64,000 nt of DNA from Castor canadensis. Its lineage: Eukaryota > Chordata > Mammalia > Rodentia > Castoridae. A program made the position numbers and the translations under genes. This document shows, piece by piece, positions 1-10,690 of the stretch (positions are counted from its first letter, which is position 1; each line of letters opens with the position of its first letter). The notes beneath the pieces are model-generated. The model was not told the DNA's origin and did not search any database. It was given only the letters and a program-made list of their open reading frames with translations. The stretch spans positions 43,310,295-43,374,294 of the forward strand of contig NC_133389.1 in NCBI RefSeq assembly GCF_047511655.1, in the 5' to 3' direction.

Positions 1-814
1 GGATGCTTATGGTGAAACAAAGAGATATTAAGACTAGATTAACTTTTACTCAAATTTAATGCTTCCTAGCTATATCGTCTTGTTCTCAGTTAACATTTAT
101 AAATGGGGATGATAATTAAGCCATCCTCATCGAGTTCATTTAAGAATTAAATAGCTAGTGAGAGAAAATTATATTCTTTTCTTCTTTGTCTCTGTCACCC
201 CACCCATTTTTGTATAACTTAAAAAACGTTCTCACTAGGCATTTAACTAATTATGACTCATTCATATAACAAAATGCAATACAACTGTTAAAGAAGTAAA
301 GGAATTTACTTGTTCTGATATGGAAATATGTTCAAGATATATTTAAATAAAAATTACATGGATTTATACATAAAAGAGGATACTAGTGGTATCCAAAAAC
401 ATGTCTATTTATGTTTATGTAACTATAAACATATGTACCTAGTAACTGATGACAAAGCTTGCCTCTGAAGATAGTCCCTAGTGAGAGCAAAGAATGGATA
501 TCCATTCTCTTCTTACTTTCCTTATTGTGTGAATTTTTACAATGAGCATTTTTATAATGCTATTTGCACAAGCTCAACGTATAGGTATAGTCTTTTAATG
601 GATAAGAATAAAATATAAAGTTTTTTTGTAATTATAAGAAATCATGCCAGTTAAAGGCTAAAAATGCCTATGGTAAACTGAAGTTTTCATTTCAAAGGAA
701 TGATTCCATCTTTTGTTTTAGTGCTTGTATTGTATTTATTTGCTCTTGACCTCAAAATAGGTTGTAAGGAATTGATTTCTATGAATGATTTTCAAATAGT
801 TTTCTTTCTGTCCC

Positions 815-985
815 CTGTCCCCTGTTCTTCCCAGTCTCCAGTGCCCACTATTCCTTGCCATCTTCTACAGAGTTGACTTACTGGTTTCCATGAATTAGAG
901 AGAACATAGTATTTGTAGCTTTGTGTTTGGCTTGTTTCACTTAACATAATGACCTCAGAGAAGTTCAATGAGGGCACCAAAACAC
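815..985 (-). repeat. Old L1 3'-region fragment in DSG1 intron 5
   Basis: The plus strand reads as the complement of the L1 3' region: a C-rich block, a segment ending 'gtttggcttgtttcacttaacataatgacctc', then divergence. The core word 'ttcacttaacataatg' is the complement of the motif common near the end of mammalian L1 ORF2. The fragment is diverged and has no coding potential. Confidence 0.6.
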
Positions 986-1034
986 AGAGTGAGGAATTAC
1001 TTATGGTTGTTCTTTAACACTGTGGAATAAGTAT

Positions 1035-1232
1035 TGATTAAAACAACCTAAGATAAATTTCAAAATGACTAAAAAAAGATGAGCACAAAATTCTTAACAG
1101 ATAAAAATGATTTATGGTTAAAGAGATGGAAATGCTTATTACTCTCAATGTATTATACATGTACTGAGTTATCATAATGTACCCCATAAAGAAATATACA
1201 TACTATTTCTCAATAAAAATAGTTTAAAAAAC
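1035..1232 (+). repeat. Old L1 3' tail in DSG1 intron 5
   Basis: The end 'atgtaccccataaagaaatatacatac...ctcaataaaaatag' is the usual 3' tail of old mammalian L1 (L1M-type) elements, with a polyadenylation-like AATAAA. It lies next to a reverse-oriented L1 fragment. The rest of bases 1-1573 is AT-rich intron with nothing else I recognise. Confidence 0.5.
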
Positions 1233-1573
1233 ATTAAATCAGGAGTGGTTGGGATTGTCCTTCAATACAGACTGGGAGACTAAACCCTCATCCCCATGCC
1301 CCGCTACCAGTGTGCAATGTGCTGTTGGGATTTCCTGTTATGGATTCCCTAAAAAGCTAGTGTAGGAGTAACGCTTCTCCTGGCTTTGAGGTGCTGCTTG
1401 TACATGACAGACTGGAATGAAGGAAAAGCCTTTCCGTTCTGTATGCTTTTCTAGAGTCTGTCTCTTACATTTGTGATATTCACTTTGACACAGTTAGCCT
1501 GTAGTTGCCTAGCTATTAAGAATGACCTGGAAACCAATGTGTTCTTGTTTACCTAATAGTGTACGTTACTTAC

Positions 1574-1718
1574 TTGCATTAGAATTTTCTTCTACTTGTC
1601 CTATAAATGTAGACATGGAAAATACTGGAGGGTTGTCATTTATATCCAAAACCCTGACTCTCAGCTCAAGAGGCCTCTCTAAATCTTGGCCCTGTGAATT
1701 CAGAGCCCGGCAGTAGAT
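1574..1718 (-). CDS. DSG1: DSG1 exon 5: end of EC1, calcium linker and start of EC2
   Basis: A 145-nt exon encoding 48 residues (125-172) plus one base. It begins IYCRALNS, which includes the CRAL motif typical of desmogleins, and runs to [15 protein letters not shown] is the classic inter-repeat calcium-binding linker between EC1 and EC2. The acceptor is CTCTCCTAG and the donor GCAA|GTAAGT, leaving phase 1, so the exon does not end on a codon boundary. Human DSG1 has a codon for Asn next, which fits a split AA|T codon. Exon 6 is not visible in bases 1-1573 and must lie outside the window. Confidence 0.95.
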
Positions 1719-3766
1719 CTAGGAGAGAAAGGAGAAGAATAATTACATGTTAGAACTATTCATCATGTTCTCACATCTTGGGGGAGGGGTGTTATGTTAG
1801 GCATTGTGGGAAATTAAAAGAGAAATAGGACATATTATTATTTCCTGTAAGACTATAGGCACAAGCAACATTACATACATAATTATACATAATATAATTA
1901 ATAAGAGAAGGCAAACATGAACCCAAGATACCATTTAAAAGAAAGCAACATGATAAGATATATAAAGGAGGGATAAAAATAATATGACTTCATAAGAGAA
2001 CACAATGATTGAGACAGATCTTGAAAGAAAACTCGCAGAGCTGAGAATTACCAGAGTGTTCTTAGCAAAGACAATTTTATGAGGAAAGAAATAGAATCAT
2101 ACAAATGTGTTTGAAATTAAGAATAGAGGTTATGGGGGCTTAAGAATGAAGTAAAGAAGAGTCACATGGGAACTTCAAAGAAATGTAGTATTCCTAAGCT
2201 AGGCAGTGGCTATATTACTATTATTTTTCTTTGAGGTGTACATAAGTGTAATGTATACCATTTTACATATGTGGTATATTTTGCAAAAAAAATGCATTGT
2301 GCTTCAAAAGCTAATAGACTGGTTTGTTAAATTAAGAGTATTTGTGGGGAAAACATCATGGAAAAATCTAGGATTATAGATTTGGAATTGAAGGCTAAGG
2401 AATTTTAATTCTTAGTAATATAAATGAACCAAATAAAAGTGTAATGGAGGCTTAAAAGGTAGTCATTTCAGCCTCCATTGTGAATCTGTGTTCTTTGTTC
2501 TGAGACATTCTCTTCTACCATCACTTTGCAGCTATCTTGGATCCCAAGAAGGACCAGACAACCTGCTAGGCGTTAATGACTCTTATTGTAATAACAGCCC
2601 ACCTGACCAGTCTTGAAACAATGAGCTGCCAGTTCATCTGTGACTGTCATCTACGACCACAGGAATATACCTTTGACTGGGGACTGTTGAACAATTATGC
2701 AAACCTCTACCATGCCTCCAATTCTTCCTCCTATTTAAACCTAAAGCAAATGTCTACTTGGAAAAGATGGCCTACACCCTCCCACAGGTGCCCATGTCAT
2801 ATAATAAACTTCCTTTCTCTGTCCTTTACCATTATTCATCTTTTGTGTTTGATGTGTTGGGAAAAGTATTTGCATCTGACTTACAAAACTCAGCATTGGG
2901 GCCTCGGGTCTAAAACTTCTTGTAACAAAAGCAACAAGTGTTGATTACTATTCAAAGGTGTTTGGGAGTATGGATTGCTGCTGTTTTAATAGAAGATATT
3001 AGAAGATCAAAAGAAGTTTTTTTAGTTTCATTTTTTTTAAGTATTAAAAAGTGTTTCCCATGGTGATAGATGAAAATGGACTAGCTAATGTGGCAAACAG
3101 AAGAGAAATGAAAAAAAATTAAGTTGATGGTATAAGGATCTTGAAGAAACAGATAATTATGGGAATGTCTTGGGACAAGCTGTGGGGAAAAGCAGAAAAT
3201 GGATCTGCTGTTGCATTTAATGGAGAACATTTCTGAGTTGGAGGGAGAGAATTCAGTTGAGATTGGTGGACTCAACCTTTTTTAAATAAAGTTGGTCTTG
3301 AGGTTAGCTGTTTAAACTGAAGTGAGGTTAAGGGTTTGAAGAAAGAGGATTCTTAAGCAGTGTGGCAGCTCTTGCAAAAACCGGAGGTGAGCATGAGCAA
3401 TGTGGATTTATAACACATTATCTTCATTTAAAAAAGAATCCTTCGTTGGCTCCAGAATCATTAATAGCATCAGAGTTAGAAGGAGCAAACATTTTCAACT
3501 AAATTTTTTTAAAGATGGAGTAAAATTTGGATACTCTAACTCCCAAACAAATACCCTGCTTTTGCCATGGGAGCTGACTATAGAGATTGCCATGTTTGCT
3601 ACACATCTTTTTCTCTTAATTTTGTCAGTATCTATTGGGATTCTTGTGAACTAAGAGACACCAAAAATACCGAATATTGAGACTCGTGAAATCAAATCAA
3701 GCATGAGCTAATATCTTCCAAGAGTAACTTAGGCCTTAACATATATGTTAACTTGTTACCACTTAC
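1719..3766 (-). other. DSG1: DSG1 intron 4
   Basis: About 2.05 kb between exons 5 and 4. Apart from the LTR-like block at 2450-2890 I see AT-rich unique-looking sequence. A plus-strand open frame at 3400-3654 is hydrophobic towards its end but shows no family signature and is probably chance. Confidence 0.8.
2450..2890 (+). repeat. LTR-like block in DSG1 intron 4
   Basis: This block is more GC-balanced than the flanking intron. It has an LTR-like order of signals: a TATA-like 'ctatttaaac' at about 2732-2741, then AATAAA at about 2801-2806, followed by T-rich sequence. A 122-residue open frame crosses it, but the translation resembles no protein I know. It could be a solitary LTR of an old endogenous retrovirus. 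No internal retroviral gene is visible. Edges and family are uncertain. Confidence 0.4.
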
Positions 3767-3922
3767 AATGAAAAAAGGAGTGACTTCTCGATCAACTATG
3801 GATGTTATATTAATTTCACCAGTTTTCTGATTAATAATGAAGATTCCATAAGGTGGTTGATCAATTCCTACTCCGGAGATGCGGTAGGTAACTTGTTGGT
3901 TTGCAGCACAATCTGAATGAAT
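3767..3922 (-). CDS. DSG1: DSG1 exon 4: central part of cadherin repeat EC1
   Basis: A 156-nt exon encoding 52 residues (73-124), starting [10 protein letters not shown] and ending DREVTPFFI. It holds the core of the first cadherin repeat (EC1). Visible motifs are [16 protein letters not shown], the NQKTGEI turn and the calcium-coordinating DRE (residues 116-118). An N-glycosylation sequon (NIT) lies in GEINITS. The acceptor is CTTTCTGCAG and the donor is ATT|GTAAGT. An open frame continues about 75 bases past the donor into the intron, but the splice site and the phase match with exon 5 show that this extension is not coding. Compared with remembered human DSG1 there is an apparent V to I change in 'YGIFI'. 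Confidence 0.96.
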
Positions 3923-4797
3923 CTGCAGAAAGAACACAGTGAAAATATCACATGAGAAATAAAGAGTTCTATGCTTGATATATGACAGCTACCTTTCTTG
4001 ATAAGTGTTGACGGTGCAGTGCTTGCATTATTTGGGAAATGTTTGAAAACAGAGAATTGTTTTCCTAGATAAGTGAAATAACTATTGTGTTTTCAAAAGT
4101 AACTGTATAATAACTATAGTATTTTTCATGGCAACTGACAGCACAATAAAAAAATTCAATTTCTATTTCTACAAAACAATAAAAAGTAAAATGTTAACCT
4201 AATACATCTCGGTCTATAGTTGATCCTGTGAGTACTTTGTCTAGAGTAGCATAGTCTTAGGGAGTTTATTAATACTGTCGTTACATAACTTTGATCTTCA
4301 GATTTTAAAACTTTAAGGCAAAGTTTTAGGAGAAAATTTTGAGTGGACTTATGTAGGTAACAAAGGCTTTTTGAAGCTCTTGATTCTGCAAACTTGATCC
4401 ATTCACATTCAGAAATAAAGACGAAAGTAGAAATTCGACTCTACTAAATTTTACAGTAGTAAGATCACATGCAACGTACCACCTCTGGGCGTGTTGAAGG
4501 CTGAATCCATTCTTTGAATCACTATATTTTTTTCATTTAGACTCTGAGGTGATACATGTTCATGTATATTCATTTTGTCAGTGAGATGAATCAAGGCTTA
4601 GCTGCTTATCTGAGTACCTAACTTTCTCAATTTACCCCTTTAGGAATTTTAGTCTTCATAATCTAAATAATTATAGCTCTTTTCTGTATCACAACTTCTC
4701 AGTGAGATAAGTCCATAAGATATGTAAAAGACAGATTCTTTCAAACTTTGACCCATCCGTTTTGACTTTCAGTTTTATGCTTTCGCAATCCACTTAC

Positions 4798-4929
4798 TTT
4801 GGCAATTGGGTTTCTCTTTGAGTTGTCTTCGCCTTCTCGACAGGCTGCAGCAAACTTGATCCATTCACGTTTTTGCCTTCTTATTGAATGCCATTTGATG
4901 GTGCCATTTTTAGTGTTGTAATCTCTTAC
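4798..4929 (-). CDS. DSG1: DSG1 exon 3: propeptide, furin site and start of EC1
   Basis: A 132-nt exon encoding 44 residues (29-72). It contains the propeptide and the basic cleavage motif RRQKR (residues 45-49), where a furin-type proprotein convertase would release the mature N-terminus EWIKFAAACREGEDNS. The tryptophan at mature position 2 is the conserved strand-swap residue that docks into the partner cadherin during adhesion. The exon ends in NPIAK. The acceptor CTTTCAAG is followed directly by GTAAGAG, which looks like a donor but encodes the first exonic residues V-R; the real donor is AAA|GTAAGT. The match to mammalian DSG1 is near perfect in the mature part. Confidence 0.95.
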
Positions 4930-5082
4930 CTTGAAAGAGTAAGATAAAGTAATAGTATATATTAACTTTTATTTATAATTTGTATTCCATTGGAGATTTT
5001 GGAGGAGGGGTGATTATATTAGAAAAAAAGGATGTTTGATTGGAAAAATTAGTAATTTTGATAATCTATTAATTTTAACATT

Positions 5083-5307
5083 AGCCAGGTGCCAATGGCA
5101 CACTTGTAATCCTAGCTGCTCAGGAGGCAGAGATCAGGAGGATTGCAGTTTGAAGACATCCCTGGGCAAATAGTATGTGAGACCCTAGCTCACAAAAGAA
5201 AAATCACACACACAAAAAAGGGCTGGCAGAGTGGCTCAAGTGGTAAGATGGCCTGCCTAACAAGCGTGAGCCCTGAGTTCAAAACCTCAGTGCCTCAAAA
5301 AAAAAAG
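5083..5307 (+). mobile_element. Dimeric SINE: 7SL (B1/Alu-like) unit plus ID-like tRNA unit
   Basis: The left half (5083-5205) is 7SL-derived, with 'agccaggtgccaatggcacacttgtaatcctagctgctcaggaggc', the Alu/B1 head. After a short A-rich linker the right half (5219-5296) is the tRNA-like unit 'ggctggcagagtggctcaagtggtaagatgg...gagttcaaaacctcagtgcc', with recognisable A-box and B-box positions. An A-rich tail follows. It sits in DSG1 intron 2, antisense to the gene. Confidence 0.88.
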
Positions 5308-5357
5308 AATAAATATTCTTTAGAACATATATTGTCACTCCCAGACCATTCTCCTTT

Positions 5358-5474
5358 TGTGTTGTTGTTGTTTTTTTTGTCTTGCTAGGCAGCCCATGTT
5401 GACTTCCAACTCTCAATCCTACTGTGTTAGCCTTCAGAGTGAGAGATTATGGGTCCAGCCACCAGGCCCAGCCC
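5358..5474 (-). mobile_element. 7SL-derived (B1/Alu-like) SINE monomer, reverse
   Basis: The sequence begins with a GTT/T-rich stretch (reverse of an A-rich tail) and continues 'cttgctaggcagcccatgttgacttccaactctcaatcctac...gccaccaggcccagccc', which is the complement of a 7SL-type SINE. It lies in intron 2 between the dimeric SINE and exon 2. Its orientation is opposite to the neighbouring SINE, so the two form an inverted pair. Confidence 0.8.
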
Positions 5475-5518
5475 TTTGTGTTTTAATTAAAAAAAAAAAT
5501 GGATCTGCTGTATCTTAC

Positions 5519-5554
5519 CTGGATTCGAAATTCACTGTTAACTTCCACCACCAC
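5519..5554 (-). CDS. DSG1: DSG1 exon 2: end of signal peptide and start of propeptide
   Basis: A 36-nt exon encoding VVVEVNSEFRIQ, residues 17-28. It completes the hydrophobic signal peptide and begins the propeptide. The acceptor is TTTTTATAG and the donor is CAG|GTAAGA, both read on the minus strand; both exon ends are in phase 0. It is too short to be found by ORF length and was located by its translation and splice sites. A 7SL-type SINE in reverse orientation ends about 45 bases away, in intron 2, and a second SINE lies in the same intron, so this tiny exon sits in a repeat-dense setting. Confidence 0.93.
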
Positions 5555-6994
5555 CTATAAAAATAGATAATCACAATGCTTAATTTTGAATTGAATGCTT
5601 TAATATCTGTATTATCCAATCATAAAAAACTAAGCAGCCTTGTGAGTCAGTAGAATTATTTTATCAATCTGCCTGCAGGTGGATTTGATTTACCTCCTGG
5701 GTCTGGTGGATGCTAAGAATTCTTATTGTTTTGCCCCTCAGGTTTTTTCTCATTATTACTTTTACTTTTTTAACCTTTTTTTTTCATTCACACCTTGTGC
5801 AGATACTCAAGATCACTTTGGTGGGATACTTGAAGCTAGAACCCAGGGGGACGAGAGTTGGAAACTCAGGATTTCTTATAGTAAATTTTGTGACTGAGAA
5901 GCTGGAAATTTTCTGTTGCTATTTAGTGACAGTTGACAATCAGCTGTTATACTAAAATTTTGGGCTATTTTCAGGGCCCAACAAGCTTCAAATAGAAAAT
6001 TGTTAAAAAGAATTTAAAGCAAAGATGGGATAGGAAGCAGAAAAATACTCAAAAATATTCAGAATATTTGTTTCTTCACCTTCTAATTCTAGATGGAAGA
6101 TTTCTAGTATTTTGAAAATTTTTGAGATGATATTTACGCTTGCTTTGAAATATGAAAATAAAAATTGAAATATTTCTTTATATAAAAATGAGTTAGCATT
6201 TGATTTTATTGTTAGCACTGAAACCATTATCAATGATACAAATGCATCCTTGCATAGCAAGGAGAGAAAAATGCAAGCACATAGGGACAAATTTCTGGGT
6301 TTAGAATTTCCTTAGCCATTTCTCTTGCATTAAATAATTCCTCTGGTCAAACAAAAGAGGTAGTCAAACAGAGTTCTGCCTAGTTTAAGCTCTGGATTTG
6401 ATCATTACGCTGGATTTGAAGCATTAGGATGATTTAAATTACTTTTTTCTTAAAAACCACAGACACTTCTTAAGATGTAGACATTCATGTATCAAGTATA
6501 TTATGCATATATATATTTGTTTAAGATATTGTAAAATATATATTTAAAAATTAAGTATGAATTTGAAGTTTGTATTTGTTGTTTTAAATTGCAGAACCAA
6601 TTAAAGATGGTGTGTACATTTTTAGTTTTTGTCTCCTCCTAAATAAGAAATGTTCAACTTCTAATTGAATTTTTTCATAATAGCAAAGTATGAAAATGAT
6701 AATCATAATCAGATTAATCTGAGTCACTGAGATAAGAAAATTATAGATTGTATTAAAAATGCTAATAATAGGAAAGTTTAAAATTTAGTTTGTTACTTTT
6801 TATAGTTGGTTTTAATTTCATCCTTAAAGAAAATGTAGAATTTTGGGTTCTGAGAACATATCTTTTAAAAATTGTCATGACTGATAATTCAAGAAAACAT
6901 GTATTTAAGCTTAATATAAGTAGTGTGAAAAGAGAATTATTTATCCATCTTATAATGCTAATCATTATAATTATCATTCTACAACTCACTGAAT

Positions 6995-7150
6995 GATGAC
7001 TACATACTAGGCAATATGTTTAGAAATTTCTATGCATTTAATCCTCACTACAAATACATGTGGTTGCTACTATTCTTGTCTCCTTTTACAGGTGGGGAAA
7101 TTGAGACTTGGAAGTTAACTTATGGCAATATACAATCCCATACATTTCAG
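6995..7150 (-). repeat. MIR SINE fragment, reverse
   Basis: The sequence follows the reverse MIR consensus: 'tactaggcaatatg', 'catttaatcctcactacaa', 'ccttttacaggtggggaaattgagacttgga'. MIRs are mammal-wide and ancient, which fits the many mismatches. Confidence 0.75.
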
Positions 7151-7900
7151 CCTAAACTTATGCTTGTGAGTTTTACAATAAATGTAAGCTAGTCTATTGT
7201 CTCAAGCAAATTATTAAGTAAAACGTGCTACAAAGAATTGACATTATATCTTTGAAAACTCAAAAAAATCTTATTTTAACCTAATCTCATCATACCCTTG
7301 TGATTAGTAATGTTTATATGTAATAATAATAACAACAGCAACCATAATACATGGGTGAACAAAACGAAAATTAAATGGCTAAGACATGTAACTGTAATGT
7401 CTGGAAAGCCTTCCTGGAGTACAGAACTGAGAAGATACTAATGCAAATGCACTTCTTGCTACCTGTGAAATTTTGAGCATTTCTTCTCTTATTTGTGGGC
7501 ATGGGATGGGAATGTGGAGATGTCTTATATGTCAGTTTGGAAGCCGTTTCTTCCTAACTGTGTGTGTGCCTCTGCCATCTCTTATTACACTTCCCTTCCT
7601 GCAATGAAGCACCAGTGCCTGCTGTTTGTTTAGGATAACTATGCCAGATGACTAAGAAGTCTTTTCAACTTTATGAAGCTGGGTCATTCTTTTTCCCATG
7701 AGAGGCAACTTAGGCACAAGACCAAGTAGGTTTCACCATAGTGTCAGACTCACAATTGGATGGGTAATTAAAAAACTGCCAAGTCTGCTAAAAAATGTGG
7801 TGGGTTGACTGACCTAAGCTTATTTTCTTTTGTTCAGAGTACAGAGTAAACTCAGATACAGAAAGTCAGTGTTTTGCTTTCAAAGGCAGAATAATAACAT

Positions 7901-7915
7901 AAAGAGTTCAATGGG
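7901..7915 (+). repeat. Left target-site duplication of the L1 insertion
   Basis: AAAGAGTTCAATGGG is present here and again, identically, at 9063-9077 just after the poly-A end of the L1. A 15-base perfect duplication is the usual footprint of target-primed reverse transcription. Confidence 0.9.
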
Positions 7916-9062
7916 AGAATATATAGGGAACTTAAAAAACTAAATTCTCCCAAAACTAATGAACCAATAAAGAAATGGGCAAGTGAACTAAGCAGAACTT
8001 TCTGAAAAGAAGAAATTCAAATGGCCAAAAAACACATGAAAAAATGCTCACCATCTCTAGCAATAAAGGAAATGCAAATTAAAACCACACTAAGATTCCA
8101 CCTCACCCCTGTTAGAATAGCCATCATCAGCAACACCACCAACAACAGGTGTTGGCGAGGATGTGGGGAAAAAGGAACCCTCTTACACTGTTGGTGGGAA
8201 TGTAGACTAGTACAACCACTATGGAAAAAAATTTGGAGGCTACTTAAAAAGCTAGACATTGATCTACCATTTGATCCAGCAATACCACTCTTGGGGATAT
8301 ACCCAAAACACTGTGATACAGGTTACTCCAGAGGCACCTGCACACCCATGTTTATTGCGGCACTATTCACAATTGCCAAGTTATGGAAACAGCCAAGATG
8401 CCCCACCACTGACGAATGGATTAAGAAAATGTGGAATTTTATGCAGCCATGAAGAAGAACGAAATGTTATCATTCGCTGGTAAATGGATGGAATTGGAGA
8501 ACATCATTCTGAGTGAGGGTAGCCTGGCCCAAAAGACCAAAAATCATTATGTTCTCCCTCATATGTGGACATTAGATCAAGGGCAAACACAGCAAGAAGA
8601 CTGGACTTTGAGCACATGATAAAAGCTTTAGCACACAAGGGAGGGGTGAAGATAGGTAAGACACCTAAAAAATTAGTTAGCATTTGTTGCCCTTACTGCA
8701 GAGAAACTAAAGCAGATACCTTAAAAGCAACTGAGGCCAATAGGAGAAGGGGACCAGGAACTAGAGAAAAGGTGAGATCAAAAAGAATTAACCTAGAAGG
8801 TAACACACACGCACAGGAAATTAATGTGAGTCAGCTCCCTGTATAGCTATCCTTATCTCAACCAGCAAAAACCCTTGTTCCTTCCTATTATGGCTTATAC
8901 TCTCTCTTCAACAAAATTAGAAATAAGGGCAAAATAGTTTCTGCTGGGTATTGAGGGGTTAGGGGGGAGAGGAAGGGGGCGGAGTGGGTGGTAAGGGAGG
9001 GGGTGTGGACAGGGGGGAGAAATGACCCAAGCCTTGTATGCACATATGAATAATAATAAAAA
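7916..9062 (+). mobile_element. 5'-truncated L1: end of ORF2, G-rich 3'UTR and A-rich tail
   Basis: The element starts inside L1 ORF2, which encodes the endonuclease and reverse transcriptase of the retrotransposon. Only the C-terminal part remains. A frame at 8021-8452 carries the ORF2p cysteine motif [18 protein letters not shown] (C-x3-C-x7-H-x4-C). Stops and frameshifts break the reading frame, so it is dead. The 3'UTR includes a strongly G-rich block (about 8945-9022), and the copy ends 'aatgacccaagccttgtatgcacatatgaataataataaaa'. A perfect 15-base target duplication flanks it. It lies in DSG1 intron 1, antisense to the gene. Preservation suggests a rather recent, lineage-specific insertion. 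Confidence 0.95.
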
Positions 9063-9077
9063 AAAGAGTTCAATGGG
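9063..9077 (+). repeat. Right target-site duplication of the L1 insertion
   Basis: Identical copy of AAAGAGTTCAATGGG, directly after the A-rich tail of the L1. Confidence 0.9.
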
Positions 9078-9084
9078 TAGGGTC

Positions 9085-9205
9085 AGAAAATCTTCAGTGT
9101 ATTTTCTAAAGTCTAGAGTTTTAGTTTTCTCATTTGTAAAATGGGTAGACTAAGTTATATTACAAGTACCTTTCCAGTTCTAACCCTAATACCCTGTGTG
9201 CAGTA
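9085..9205 (+). repeat. Probable MIR/MIR3-type fragment
   Basis: 'gttttctcatttgtaaaatgggtagac' followed by 'acctttccagttctaaccctaa' follows the MIR-type pattern (tcctcatctgtaaaatggg...). It is diverged and the edges are approximate. Confidence 0.55.
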
Positions 9206-9399
9206 GGAAAATATTAAAGCATTTTGATCATGGGAAAGGAGTGATAAAATTACGGGGTTAAGAGAATACTTGGGCAACAGTTCGTAGGAGCGATGGGAAG
9301 AGACAGAAATTACAGGCTGAGAGAATCTGTCAGTCTTCTGTGTCAAGTCAGGTTAGAGGTGAGGAGGAGCTTAACAGAAGGAGAGGCAATGGGAACCCC

Positions 9400-10090
9400 A
9401 GAGATCCAGAGACAGATATTGGACTGACAGAATCCGCAGGGTTTGAGAACAGAGGGAATGCTGGAGGAAAGAGTGAAAGGAATCTAAGCATATGGTAGTT
9501 TTAAAAGTGGGGCTGGAAATAAGGAAGTAGCAAAATTTAGCAGATTAGAACACATTGAATTTGAGATGCAAGAGAAAGGCCGGTTAAAAATGCGGAGCAA
9601 TTTGAAATATGGATCAGCACTTTGAACAAAAGTTTAGACTACATTTGTAAGTTTGAGTTACATCTGCTCAGATAAAATTGTTGAAATCATGGACAAATCT
9701 GAAACTCCTAGCATAGAGGATACAGAAAAGAAACAGCTGTGGTTGATGATGACAGTGGGGGAATTTCTGTATTTTTGTAACTGGAAACAAGTGTAACAAA
9801 CAAGAAAGAAAGCAGAGAAGGAATGGCTGTTGCAAACAGAAGGAAAATATAATGCATTATAGCAGATGTCAAAGGTAAGAGAAATTGAAATACATGTGAA
9901 TGAGGGTCAGATGACATGTGAAAGCTGAGCAGAGTGAATCCTTAGGGAATCCTGAGATTTTCTGTGTCCTTCCAGAGATTATTTTTAGTTACATGGAGTA
10001 AGCATTTGCCTGACTGAAAGGTATCACAGAATAAGAAGAGGAGGAGGACATAAAGCTGACCATCTTTTCAAAGCATTTGGTAAGAAAAGA
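9400..10090 (+). repeat. Probable ancient mammalian repeat, diverged
   Basis: A purine-rich stretch with words such as 'cacattgaatttgagatgcaagag' that echo a common mammalian repeat I do not name with certainty. No coding potential is seen. A search against a repeat library would settle it. Confidence 0.3.
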
Positions 10091-10097
10091 AAACAGA

Positions 10098-10183
10098 GGG
10101 CTGGAAGCATGGCTTAAGTGGTAGAGGGCCTGCCTAGCAAGTGCAGGGCCCTGAGTTCAAACCTCAGTATCACCAAAAAAAAA
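10098..10183 (+). mobile_element. ID-like tRNA-derived SINE
   Basis: 'gggctggaagcatggcttaagtggtagagggcctgcctagcaagtgcagggccctgagttcaaacctcagtatcacc' plus an A tail. The internal pol III A-box (ggcttaagtgg) and B-box (gagttcaaacct) are visible. It is a retroposed tRNA-like unit in DSG1 intron 1, not a tRNA gene. Confidence 0.92.
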
Positions 10184-10569
10184 TGGTTGAGATAAAACAG
10201 AAAGACAAAATGATAGAATTAGATGCAGGAATTAAAGAAATTGGGGAGGATCTATGATTTTTGAAAGGAAGGGATTTTGACTTGAAAGGAGAGACATCCA
10301 GAAAAAAGATAATAAAGGTGTTATGATGGAAACAGTAGGAAGGAATAGGCAGAAAAAGAAACTATAAAGACAGGATAAGGAAGAAAGGAAGGGAAATTGA
10401 AGTACATTGCTGTGAGTGAACTAGACTTTACCTTTAGAATAAAGGTGAGATTGTGTCCTGAAAATATGGGAGTAGTTTGGATCAGAAGTTTGGAATTTGT
10501 GTTACGGAGGCTGGGGTAAAGGTTCTCTTAGAAATGAGTACAGGGGTTGTCAAGCTAACTGAGCATAGC

Positions 10570-10690
10570 TCGACTTTCATGCCCACTGCATATGGGGCTT
10601 GGGATAATCACTTACCCAGACTGTGCCTCAGTTTCCTTATCTGTTTTAAGACTAAATCCCCTTGTAATCCTAAAATTCTATTAAAGCTGT
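10570..10690 (+). repeat. MIR SINE fragment
   Basis: 'gggataatcacttacccagactgtgcctcagtttccttatctg' follows the MIR core (cttaacctctctgtgcctcagtttcctcatctg). Confidence 0.65.

Noticed and set aside
1522..1716. Plus-strand open frame over DSG1 exon 5
   Set aside because: It is the antisense shadow of the real minus-strand exon.
3692..3937. Single-exon reading of the DSG1 exon 4 frame
   Set aside because: The frame extends beyond both splice sites. Phase agreement with exons 3 and 5 shows the real exon is 3767-3922.
4798..5554. Assignment to DSG3 or DSG4 instead of DSG1
   Set aside because: Exon 1 'MDW', 'VVVEVNSEFRIQ' and '[10 protein letters not shown]' fit DSG1; remembered DSG3 has a different propeptide and 'ITSDYQATQK' at the same place.
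8021..8452. 143-codon frame as a cellular gene
   Set aside because: It is the C-terminal part of L1 ORF2 with the cysteine motif, in a truncated and frameshifted element.
10098..10183. tRNA gene
   Set aside because: A-box and B-box are present, but the A-rich tail, repeated copies elsewhere in the window and lack of a full cloverleaf identify a tRNA-derived SINE.
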